Assembly (NCBI GenBank): GCA_031254455.1
Contig: JAIRUI010000094.1
Span: forward strand, 1 to 37,108
Length of the DNA stretch: 37,108 bases
Reading direction: 5' to 3'
Source of the DNA: Chitinispirillales bacterium
GTDB taxonomy: Bacteria > Fibrobacterota > Chitinivibrionia > Chitinivibrionales > Chitinivibrionaceae
The stretch's first letter is position 1; every line of letters begins with the position of its first letter. Below the pieces are notes generated by a model that saw only the letters and a program-made list of their open reading frames with translations, did not search any database and was not told the origin of the DNA. Shown piece by piece: positions 8,277 through 15,707 of the stretch. The position numbers were made by a program, and so were the translations under genes.

Positions 8277-8437
8277 CGATAGTATTGACGGCGCTTGGAG
8301 TGTTTGTTTGCGTTATTTTAATAATGCATACTTTTATTACGGGGAACGCTATAGAAAAAAATTGTATTAAACTGCGCGAATCTATTGATAAGTACTATAG
8401 TAAAGAAAATAATAAAGAGGCGCGGCGACAGGAGTGA
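8273..8437 (+). CDS. Small single-pass membrane protein, 54 aa
   Basis: ATG at 8273 overlaps the dxs stop (ATGA), and the frame ends TGA at 8437, 3 nt before the hisB start. The N-terminal 22 residues, MTIVLTALGVFVCVILIMHT and on, form one hydrophobic helix without a cleavage site. The rest is charged (KLRESIDKYYSKENNKEARR), predicting an N-terminal anchor and a short cytoplasmic or periplasmic tail. The hisB ribosome-binding site (ACAGGAG) lies inside its last codons. Tight packing on both sides supports it as a real gene. Function unknown. Confidence 0.65.
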   Translation: MTIVLTALGVFVCVILIMHTFITGNAIEKNCIKLRESIDKYYSKENNKEARRQE

Positions 8438-8440
8438 TTT

Positions 8441-9031
8441 ATGGCAAGAACGGCGGTATTTGAAAGAAAAACCAACGAAACGGACGTGAAAATTTCGCTT
8501 AACATCGACGGTGTGGGCAATAGCATTGCAGCGAGCGGAAACGGTTTTTTCGACCACATGATTTCGCTTTTTGCAAAACATGGTTTGTTTGATTTGGATC
8601 TGAAATGTTTGGGCGATATTGAAGTAGATTTTCATCATTCCGCCGAAGACATCGGAATAACTTTGGGAGCGGCGTTAAAAGAGGCGTTGGGCGACAAAAA
8701 AGGAATATCAAGGTACGGTTGCGCGTACGTTCCTATGGATGAAACGCTGGTTCGCGCCGTTATCGACGTAAGCGGAAGAAGTAACTTGATTTACGGAGAA
8801 GATTTGCGCGACAGAGTTGTTAATTCTTTTGAGGTCGATTTGGTTTATGATTTTCTTAAAGGTTTTTGCGATTCTCTTGGGGCGGCTCTTCATATTGATA
8901 TTATAAGAAGTCGAAACAGCCATCATGCGATTGAGGCTATATTTAAGGCGTTGGGACGCTGTTTAAAGGAAGCGGCGACTATTGACGAGAGAGCTAAAAA
9001 TTCAATTCTTTCGACAAAAGGAGTTTTGTGA
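8441..9031 (+). CDS. hisB: Imidazoleglycerol-phosphate dehydratase
   Basis: A cytoplasmic Mn-dependent enzyme of histidine synthesis that converts imidazole-glycerol phosphate to imidazole-acetol phosphate. The 196 residues are typical of the single-domain form, without the phosphatase domain fused in enteric HisB. Motifs: FERKTNETDVKISL at the N-terminus, GFFDHMISLFAKHG, the metal-binding DFHHSAEDIGI, and the second metal site SRNSHHAIEAIFKALGRCLK. The SD AGGAG lies in the end of the small upstream gene. No other his genes are in the window, so it is separated from the rest of its pathway. Confidence 0.97.
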   Translation: MARTAVFERKTNETDVKISLNIDGVGNSIAASGNGFFDHMISLFAKHGLFDLDLKCLGDIEVDFHHSAEDIGITLGAALKEALGDKKGISRYGCAYVPMDETLVRAVIDVSGRSNLIYGEDLRDRVVNSFEVDLVYDFLKGFCDSLGAALHIDIIRSRNSHHAIEAIFKALGRCLKEAATIDERAKNSILSTKGVL

Positions 9032-9102
9032 AAGAAAATTATGCATTTTTGTTCCGGAATAAAATATTTTAATCGGTAAATAAGGTCACGGGAGGAGCTA
9101 TT

Positions 9103-9795
9103 ATGAATATTGTTCGTTTATTTTTTGCTGCGGCGTTGTTGTTGCTGGTAGTGGTAAGTTGCGGCAAAAAAGAATCAAAATCACAAGCGAAAAGAAATGC
9201 TAAACCTGCAGTCCAGCAGCAGAAGCAAGCAACTGACGCTTCATTATATGAATATCTTGAAAGTTCTTCCGACGTAGCGGCGGAATCAAGTCCTTCGTCA
9301 AGCGCTAAGGTTTCATCGTCGTCGTATTCGGATTTCTCTGAAGTGAAGTTTTCGGCGAACGGCAGATACGTAGTTCAGATTTCGACCGTCGCAAGTTCGG
9401 AATTGGCTAAAAGCATCGTTAAGAAATTGGAGAAAAACGGTTATCCGGCTTATGTCGCAAAAGTGGAAAATCCGACAACCGCGCTTATAGGAATTTATTA
9501 TAGAGTACGCGTAGGTGGATTTGACAGAGTATCCGACGCAAAATATTTCGGAGAAAATATTCTTAGACCGCTTGGGTACGACTATTGGGTGGACAACAAA
9601 TCAAACGATAATTTAGGTATAAGCGGAACGGGGCTTGGGGCTTACAGTCCGAGTACCGTTAATTATGATGCAAAACCGGTTTCAAACGCTCAAGAGCGGA
9701 CTTCGCCTTCTTTTGAGGTGGAGCCGGTAGTTTCCTCCGCGGCTGAAACTCAGCAGCCCATAGTATCTTCCGATAATAATTCGTCGGACGATTAA
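9103..9795 (+). CDS. SPOR-domain lipoprotein, 230 aa
   Basis: MNIVRLFFAAALLLLVVVSC is a lipoprotein signal peptide (lipobox VVSC), then a Lys/Gln/Ser-rich linker of about 80 residues. The SPOR domain covers about residues 83-165: GRYVVQISTVASSELAKSIV, a KNGYPAYV strand and YYRVRVGGF. SPOR domains bind glycan strands stripped of stem peptides at the division septum, so the protein likely sits in the outer membrane or periplasm at division sites. A strong GGGAGGAG precedes the start. The C-terminal 60 residues are Ser/Asp-rich and low complexity. After the TAA at 9793 the same frame stays open for 16 more codons ending in WDNFEW (see findings). It is related in style to RlpA/DedD-type septal proteins, but no other domain is visible. 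Confidence 0.85.
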   Translation: MNIVRLFFAAALLLLVVVSCGKKESKSQAKRNAKPAVQQQKQATDASLYEYLESSSDVAAESSPSSSAKVSSSSYSDFSEVKFSANGRYVVQISTVASSELAKSIVKKLEKNGYPAYVAKVENPTTALIGIYYRVRVGGFDRVSDAKYFGENILRPLGYDYWVDNKSNDNLGISGTGLGAYSPSTVNYDAKPVSNAQERTSPSFEVEPVVSSAAETQQPIVSSDNNSSDD

Positions 9796-9863
9796 AAAAA
9801 AAAATCGGATAGTGACGATAATAACTGGGATAATTTTGAATGGTGATTTAAGGATTTCGTTTC

Positions 9864-12437
9864 ATGCATAAAAATCTTAGCGATTGGAAACTGCGAAAGC
9901 CGAGTAACATAACGTTGTTTGGCGAAGACGTTTGTGATGAAAATTACAACGTGAGTGGTTGGATAGACGCAAAAATTCCCGTATCGCTTGCCGGAAGTTT
10001 ATACGAAGCCGGCGAAATGAGCGACATTTATTTCGGAAGAAATATGTTCGACACGGACGGATTTAAAAAAGAAGCGAAAACACATTTTTCTTGGCATTCC
10101 ATGCCTAAAGATTCTCCATACAGATATCCGTTTTGGTACAGGTGTGAATTTGATATAGAAGATGAGGACGAAAATAGGCGTTTTTGGCTGAAATTTAATG
10201 GAATAAATTTTCGAGCGGAAATTTGGCTTAACGGCAAAAGAATCGCAAGTGAAATCGGATGCGCCGGACCATACAGGATTTATGATATTGACGTTACAAA
10301 ATGGGTAAATAGAACCGGTAAAAATATTCTTGCGGTTAAAGTCGTCGCTCAGCGCAAAGACGAATTAGGGCTTACTTTTATTGATTGGCTGCCGACTCCT
10401 TCCGACGATTCGGCCGGGCTATGGCGCGGCGTCGAATTGTATTCGACGGGAATCGTTGCGATAAAAGAACCGTTTGTAAATCCGATTTTGTCGAACGATT
10501 TGAAAACAGCCGATATAAATTTTTCATGTAAAATTGTAAATAATACCGCCGAGAAGTTTACAGGGAAATTAAAAATATCTCTTGACGAAGGCGCTTTTAC
10601 CGAATGCTATGTAGAGTGTGAAAAATTTGACGAGCGGATTATCGAAGTAAAGAACCTGCTTTTTGATGAAAATTTTTTGTTGTGGTATCCTTACGATATG
10701 GGAGAACAATATTTATATACTTTCTTTGTCTGTTTGGAAAATTCAATAGGCGATGTTATAGACAGTGCGGAAATTGAGTACGCATATCGCAAAATCGAAA
10801 GTAAAATAAACGAATTCGGCGCAAGAGAATTTTGGGTGAATAACGAAAAGATTCTTGTTCGCGGCGCGGCTTATGCGCCGGATATTTTGCTTAGGCAAGA
10901 TCAAACAAAAGAAGATACGGAGACCGATTATATAAAATTGATGAATTTTAACGCCGTACGGCTTGAAGGGTTTTTGGGGAGCGATAATTTTTGGGATTTA
11001 TGCGATAAAAAAGGAATTTTGGTTTTTGCCGGATGGCCTTGTTGTACGCATTGGGAAAGATGGGAAAAATGGAAGCCTGAAGATTATTATATCGCTCAAG
11101 AATCGTTAAAATCGCAGATTATACGTTTGCGTAATCATGCGAGTTTTACTGCTTGGTTTTACGGCAGTGATTTTCCGCCTATTCCGAAAGTTGAGAAATC
11201 TTATTTAAATGTTCTTGAAAATTACTATCCGAATTTGGCGCGTATTTCTTCGGCGGCAAAATTTTCGTCTGTCTTGACAGGTGCAAGCGGAGTCAAAATG
11301 AGCGGTCCTTACGGTTTTGTTCCGCCCGCGTATTGGTATGACGAAGAAATGCCTGGCGTAGCGCATTCTTTTAATACGGAAACATCTCCGGACAGTTCTC
11401 TGCCGCGTTATGAATCGGTAATTAAATTTTTGCCTGAGAACGAGTGTTTTGTAGGTTCGCCGTCATGGAATTTTCACTGCGGCGTTGCGTCGTTTTCCGA
11501 TATTGAGCCGACGATTAACGGTCTTGAAAAGCGCTACGGAATTTCTCGAGTACATTTTAAAGAATTTTTGAAAATCGGACAAATTATGGGGTATGAGTGT
11601 TGGCGTGCGATGTTTGAGGCGTACGGGCGCAATTTTCCTGACGGTTCCGGCATTTTCGGTTGGATGCTGAACGCTAGCTGGGGTAAAACATTTTGGCAGT
11701 TATTTGATTATTATCTTGTGCCTACGGGAGGATTTTACGGTTCTCAAAAGGCGTGCGAAGGCGTTCACTGCCAATATTCTTACGACGACGATTCTATTTG
11801 GCTCTTGAATTACGATAAAAAAAGCGATGATATTTCAACTATAAAATGTATTACGCAACGCTTGCTTTTTATGTCTTCCTATAAAAAAGAAGTTTCTGTT
11901 TTGATTTCGGTTTACGATAAAAGTTCTAAACTTATTTATCAGGAAAAGTTCGAAAAAAGCGTTTTAAAAGGTCATAAAATTGAACTTTCAAAATTAGATT
12001 TCAAGAAAATTAAAGACGACTTCTTTATTTTAAAATTGGATTATTCCGGCAAATCTAACGTTTATTGGCTGACAAAATCAAAAGATGAATTTAAAAACGA
12101 GAGTGATTCCCAAAGTTGGTTTTATCGTCAACAGACTATATATGCGGACTTGTCGCCGATTTTGAATATGCCTAAAACGGATTTGAATACAGATATTAAA
12201 TTCCTAAATGACGACAACGCGTTAATTTGTGTTAAAAATACGGGAAAATATTTTGCCGCCGCCGTTCAATTGGATTTTATTACTCCTGGTGGAGATTTGT
12301 GTTATCCTGTTTACTTCAGCGAGAATTTATTTTGGCTCGCTCCAAACGAAAGTGTCGAAATTACAGCGAAAATCTCTCCTCATTCACGTTATTCGTTTGA
12401 TAAACTTAAATTAAAATGCGAAGCGCTTAACGCTTAA
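9864..12437 (+). CDS. GH2 glycosidase, exo-beta-D-glucosaminidase-like, 857 aa
   Basis: Glycoside hydrolase family 2 with the standard layout: an N-terminal jelly-roll (FWYRCEFDI, WLKFNGINFRAEIWLNGKRI), Ig-like domains, then a TIM barrel. The barrel carries VRLEGF, FAGWPCC, FYGSDFPPIPKVEKSYL, SGVKMSGPYGFVPPAYWY and HSFNTETS. These match the exo-chitosanase subgroup (CsxA-like), where the acid/base residue follows GSD and the nucleophile is the Glu in FNTE. By position these are Asp436 and Glu506, 70 residues apart, close to the spacing in CsxA. The expected reaction is release of glucosamine from the non-reducing end of chitosan-type oligomers. A beta-mannosidase-like activity is the main alternative. 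There is no signal peptide, so it probably acts on imported oligosaccharides in the cytoplasm. Its stop codon overlaps that of recD2 from the other strand. Confidence 0.85.
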   Translation: MHKNLSDWKLRKPSNITLFGEDVCDENYNVSGWIDAKIPVSLAGSLYEAGEMSDIYFGRNMFDTDGFKKEAKTHFSWHSMPKDSPYRYPFWYRCEFDIEDEDENRRFWLKFNGINFRAEIWLNGKRIASEIGCAGPYRIYDIDVTKWVNRTGKNILAVKVVAQRKDELGLTFIDWLPTPSDDSAGLWRGVELYSTGIVAIKEPFVNPILSNDLKTADINFSCKIVNNTAEKFTGKLKISLDEGAFTECYVECEKFDERIIEVKNLLFDENFLLWYPYDMGEQYLYTFFVCLENSIGDVIDSAEIEYAYRKIESKINEFGAREFWVNNEKILVRGAAYAPDILLRQDQTKEDTETDYIKLMNFNAVRLEGFLGSDNFWDLCDKKGILVFAGWPCCTHWERWEKWKPEDYYIAQESLKSQIIRLRNHASFTAWFYGSDFPPIPKVEKSYLNVLENYYPNLARISSAAKFSSVLTGASGVKMSGPYGFVPPAYWYDEEMPGVAHSFNTETSPDSSLPRYESVIKFLPENECFVGSPSWNFHCGVASFSDIEPTINGLEKRYGISRVHFKEFLKIGQIMGYECWRAMFEAYGRNFPDGSGIFGWMLNASWGKTFWQLFDYYLVPTGGFYGSQKACEGVHCQYSYDDDSIWLLNYDKKSDDISTIKCITQRLLFMSSYKKEVSVLISVYDKSSKLIYQEKFEKSVLKGHKIELSKLDFKKIKDDFFILKLDYSGKSNVYWLTKSKDEFKNESDSQSWFYRQQTIYADLSPILNMPKTDLNTDIKFLNDDNALICVKNTGKYFAAAVQLDFITPGGDLCYPVYFSENLFWLAPNESVEITAKISPHSRYSFDKLKLKCEALNA

Positions 12438-14635
12438 TCTTCAATATCAAACAAAAGAACTTCCCTTAAGTTTTTAATTTTACATTTTTGCGGCGGACTT
12501 TTCAAAATAAAATCAGCAAGATGACCGAATCGTATATTTTCTATATAATTATTTACGGCGATTGCCAACGCTTTGTAGGTTCCGACAAAGATACATATTT
12601 TTTTTGCTCTTGTCAGCGCGGTATATATATTTTTACGTCTAAGCATTGTGTAGTGCTGTGTAACCAAAGGAACGATTATTGCAGGAAATTCACAGCCTTG
12701 GCTTTTATGAATTGTAATGCAGTATCCGTGCGTTAAATCTTGAGTTTCGAAAACGTCATATTCTACAATTTGGTTGTTTAAGAAACGAACTTTTAAAATA
12801 TCGTCGTCAATTCCTATAATTTCACCCATATCTCCGTTAAATACCGATTTAGAGTAATTATTTTTGGTTTGCATAACTTTGTCGCCTGTCGCAAAAAATC
12901 GATTTCCGAAAGCGATTGACGGATTTTTACCGTTGATTTTATTTTGCAGTTCTCTGTTCATAGCGATTGTTCCGACATCGCCTTTGTGCATCGGGGTTAT
13001 TACTTGAATATCATTTTTTGGGTCAAAACCGTAAGAATTCGGAAGTCGTCTGCAAACCAAATCCACTATTGTTTCAAAAACTTCCGTAGGAGTTTCTTTT
13101 TGAATAAAAAAGCAATTATCTTCGGCGCTGTTTTTGTATTTCGGAAGAGTTCCGTTACAGATTTCGTGCGCTGACGTTACAATTCTGCTTTGTTCCGCCT
13201 GACGGAAAACTTTTTTTAGTACTATATGACCGACTTTTTGCGATTTTATTAAATTTTCTAAAACGGCTCCGACTCCCACCGACGGTAATTGATTTGTGTC
13301 GCCTACAAAAATTATGTGCGCACAATCCGGGACGGCTCGCAAAAATGCGGTTGCAAGCCGTAAATCGACCATAGACATTTCATCAATGATAAATACGTCT
13401 CCGTCAAGCGGATTATCATTGTTTTTGGTAAATCTTCCTTTCTGGTATTCCAACAAGCGATGTATTGTTTTTGCATTTTCACCGCTTATTTCGGTAATTC
13501 GCTGAGCGGCTCTTCCCGTAGGCGCGGACAGAACTATTGATTTGTTTTTACTTTTAAACCAGTCAACGATCATTTTTACAGTCGTAGTTTTTCCTGTTCC
13601 CGGGCCTCCGGTCAAAATAAACATTTTTGATTGAGCCGCTTGAATGACTGCAGAAATTTGCTCTGAATTTGCAATTATTTTTCTATTTTTACATTCTTTT
13701 TCAGCCCATTCGGCGATTTCTTTCGTCAATTTCTCATTATTATTTTTGCTTTCATCAATTCGTTTTTGTACTAATTCTGCGCATTCCGTTTCTATAAGCC
13801 ATAAATTTTTTAAATAAACGTCGTTTTCATATTCTATAACGACTTCTTCGTTTTTCAAAAAATCCAAACTAAACGATATCGTAGTTTCATTTTCTTTAAC
13901 AAGTATTGCAGTTTTTTGAATGAGCTGCGGTTTGGGAAGATAAGCGTTCCCGTCATTTTCCGCCTCTCGTAAAATATGAATAATCGCCGCGCGCGTTCTT
14001 CGGTACGTATCGGTAAATCCTATTGCCTGAGCGATTTTGTCCGCTTTAAAAAATCCTACTCCGTGCATATCTTCTATCAATTGATACGGATTTTGTGAAA
14101 TTATCGCTTTTGCTTTGTCGCCATAGATTTTTTGCAATCTGTAAATAAACGGCATTGCGATCCCATAAGGATATAAAAATCTTGTAAGTTCTCGGATTTC
14201 TCGTCCTTCATACCAATATTTCGTTATATTATTAATTGATTTTTGCGTGAGTTTTGGGACTTCTATGAGACGCTGCGGATAATTGTCTAAAATATTTATC
14301 GTGTCTTCTCCGAAGGTATCTACGATTCTTTGAGCGGTTTTTTCACGGATTCCCTTTATGATTCCGGACGATAGAAGCGCTATAATTTCCGTTGTTCCGG
14401 ATACTTTAACATATTCAAATTCTTTAACACAAAATTGTTCACCCCATTTTTCGCTGAACTTAAATTGTCCGTTTGCGAGTATTTTTTCTCCGACGCGAAG
14501 CATAGCCAAAGTTCCGACTAATTTTACGTCGATGTTTTCTTCATTGTGCGCGTTTACGGCGGCGAATCCGCTTTCTTCGCTGCTGAACGAAATATTGTCT
14601 ATTATAAAAGTTATTTTTTCCACATTATCCGACAT
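12434..14635 (-). CDS. recD2: RecD2-type ATP-dependent DNA helicase, 733 aa
   Basis: SF1B 5'-3' helicase of the RecD2/YrrC family, which works without RecBC in repair and fork processing. Order: an N-terminal OB-like region (FIIDNISFSSEESGFA, AMLRVGEKILANGQF), helix-hairpin-helix repeats (IIKGIREKTAQRIV, DMHGVGFFKADKIA), then the motor with Walker A LTGGPGTGKTTTVKMI, Walker B VFIIDEMSMVD, motif III VGDTNQLPSVGVGAVL, ITPMHKGDVG, and the C-terminal HGYCITIHKSQGCEF and LYTALTRAKK. The length of 733 is usual for the family. It is the last gene of a reverse operon, overlapping mntP by 11 nt, and its stop shares TTAA with the convergent GH2 gene. Confidence 0.95.
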   Translation of the reverse strand: MSDNVEKITFIIDNISFSSEESGFAAVNAHNEENIDVKLVGTLAMLRVGEKILANGQFKFSEKWGEQFCVKEFEYVKVSGTTEIIALLSSGIIKGIREKTAQRIVDTFGEDTINILDNYPQRLIEVPKLTQKSINNITKYWYEGREIRELTRFLYPYGIAMPFIYRLQKIYGDKAKAIISQNPYQLIEDMHGVGFFKADKIAQAIGFTDTYRRTRAAIIHILREAENDGNAYLPKPQLIQKTAILVKENETTISFSLDFLKNEEVVIEYENDVYLKNLWLIETECAELVQKRIDESKNNNEKLTKEIAEWAEKECKNRKIIANSEQISAVIQAAQSKMFILTGGPGTGKTTTVKMIVDWFKSKNKSIVLSAPTGRAAQRITEISGENAKTIHRLLEYQKGRFTKNNDNPLDGDVFIIDEMSMVDLRLATAFLRAVPDCAHIIFVGDTNQLPSVGVGAVLENLIKSQKVGHIVLKKVFRQAEQSRIVTSAHEICNGTLPKYKNSAEDNCFFIQKETPTEVFETIVDLVCRRLPNSYGFDPKNDIQVITPMHKGDVGTIAMNRELQNKINGKNPSIAFGNRFFATGDKVMQTKNNYSKSVFNGDMGEIIGIDDDILKVRFLNNQIVEYDVFETQDLTHGYCITIHKSQGCEFPAIIVPLVTQHYTMLRRKNIYTALTRAKKICIFVGTYKALAIAVNNYIENIRFGHLADFILKSPPQKCKIKNLREVLLFDIED

Positions 14636-15176
14636 AGCGTGAAACTACGATTTTTACGCCGACGGCGATCAAAGCGGTACCGCCTAATATTTCCGCTTTT
14701 TCGCCGAACAAATCACCAAATTTTCGTCCTATGAAAAAACCGGCAAACGAAACGAAAAAAGTGATAATTCCAATGAGTAAAGCCGAAATCAGTATGGGTT
14801 TTGAATCAAAAGAAAACGAAACGCCTACGGCGAAAGCGTCAATGCTTGTCGCCAATGCCAGGAATAAAACATTTTTTATATTTGAGAAACTTTTGTCATG
14901 GTTAAGATTTTCATTTTTTATCGCTTCAAAAATCATTTTTCCGCCGACAAGCACAAGCATCGCAAACGAAATCCAATGTCCAAACGCAAAAACATATTTT
15001 GCCCATAAATTTCCGAAAAAGTACCCCAAAACAGGCATAGCCGACTGGAAAAATCCAAACGCTAAAGACGCGTTTAACGCAAATTTTACGGGTAATTTTT
15101 TTTCGCTTGCACCACACGACAACGACACTGCAAAAGCGTCCGCCGAAAGTCCAAGCGCTATCAGCAGCAATTCCAT
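14625..15176 (-). CDS. mntP: Manganese efflux pump MntP
   Basis: A small inner-membrane protein (183 aa, about six helices) that exports Mn2+. Two homologous halves each carry the family signature: LGLSADAFAVSLSCGAS near the N-terminus and ATSIDAFAVGVSFSF in the second half. The Asp residues in these helices bind metal in the family. A hydrophilic loop (NENLNHDKSFSN) separates the halves. In other bacteria mntP is controlled by Mn-sensing riboswitches (yybP-ykoY) or MntR. Here only 11 nt separate it from cheX, so it seems to be co-transcribed with no room for a riboswitch. Confidence 0.95.
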   Translation of the reverse strand: MELLLIALGLSADAFAVSLSCGASEKKLPVKFALNASLAFGFFQSAMPVLGYFFGNLWAKYVFAFGHWISFAMLVLVGGKMIFEAIKNENLNHDKSFSNIKNVLFLALATSIDAFAVGVSFSFDSKPILISALLIGIITFFVSFAGFFIGRKFGDLFGEKAEILGGTALIAVGVKIVVSRYVG

Positions 15177-15187
15177 AAAATCCTCAA

Positions 15188-15655
15188 TTATTTTTTTATG
15201 ACCAGCGCTACTTCCATGTAAAGTTTTCCGTATTTACTGTCGAATGGAACTACTATGCATGGAACTCCGCTTGGCGTACAAATCCAATGTTCGCCTTTTA
15301 TAACGCTGGGGAGTGAAATTTCCAAAGCATAACGTACCAGATCTTTTTTTGCATAGCCGGCAATGATATTTACTATTTCGCCGACGCCATCCGCCAAGTC
15401 AGAACTTTTAGCGTCAACAGGTGCGCCGATCATCGCCGAAATCGTTGCCAATGCAATTTCAATTTTTGGGTATGCTATAGAAATTACTCCAACCGCTTTA
15501 CCGGATAAACCGATAGTTGTAGAAATCTCGTAGTTCGGATAAGGTTCTTTTTTTAGAAAAGGCTGACTCGGTTTGAGGTCGTTTTCAAAAAGCATGTTTT
15601 TATAAGTATCTACAGTTGCGCTTATAAAGGGATTGATTAACGCTGCTTCCATCAT
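15188..15655 (-). CDS. cheX: CheX-type CheY-P phosphatase
   Basis: A cytoplasmic chemotaxis phosphatase of the CheC/CheX/FliY fold, 155 aa. The active-site helix is visible as DGVGEIVNIIAGYAKK: Glu93 and Asn96 form the ExxN pair that positions water to dephosphorylate CheY-P. Only one such helix is present, as in CheX. The N-terminus INPFISATVDTYKNML and central SGKAVGVISIAYP also fit. Two adjacent ATGs (15655 and 15652) follow a GGAG site; the second has the better spacing. A potential AT-rich hairpin ends in this SD. It lies away from the cheW-cheD-cheB block, between nifS and mntP. Confidence 0.87.
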   Translation of the reverse strand: MMEAALINPFISATVDTYKNMLFENDLKPSQPFLKKEPYPNYEISTTIGLSGKAVGVISIAYPKIEIALATISAMIGAPVDAKSSDLADGVGEIVNIIAGYAKKDLVRYALEISLPSVIKGEHWICTPSGVPCIVVPFDSKYGKLYMEVALVIKK

Positions 15656-15661
15656 TTTTCT

Positions 15662-15693
15662 CCAAATGTTTTATACTATAAAATAATATTTGG
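15662..15693 (-). promoter_or_regulatory. Hairpin ending in the cheX ribosome-binding site
   Basis: CCAAAT/ATTTGG and TTTTAT/ATAAAA pair into a bulged AT-rich stem across 15662-15693, in the 52-nt gap between nifS and cheX. Its 3' arm includes the first two G of the GGAG in front of cheX, so folding could hinder initiation. No T-tract follows, so it is not a classic terminator. Confidence 0.35.
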
Positions 15694-15707
15694 TAAAACA
15701 CTATTTT

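Noticed and set aside
15177..15187. Mn-sensing riboswitch for mntP
   Set aside because: Only 11 nt separate cheX and mntP; no room for a yybP-ykoY element.
14731..15201. 156-codon + strand open frame across mntP
   Set aside because: Antisense to a clear MntP with both family signatures. The translated product shows no family features and is low complexity.
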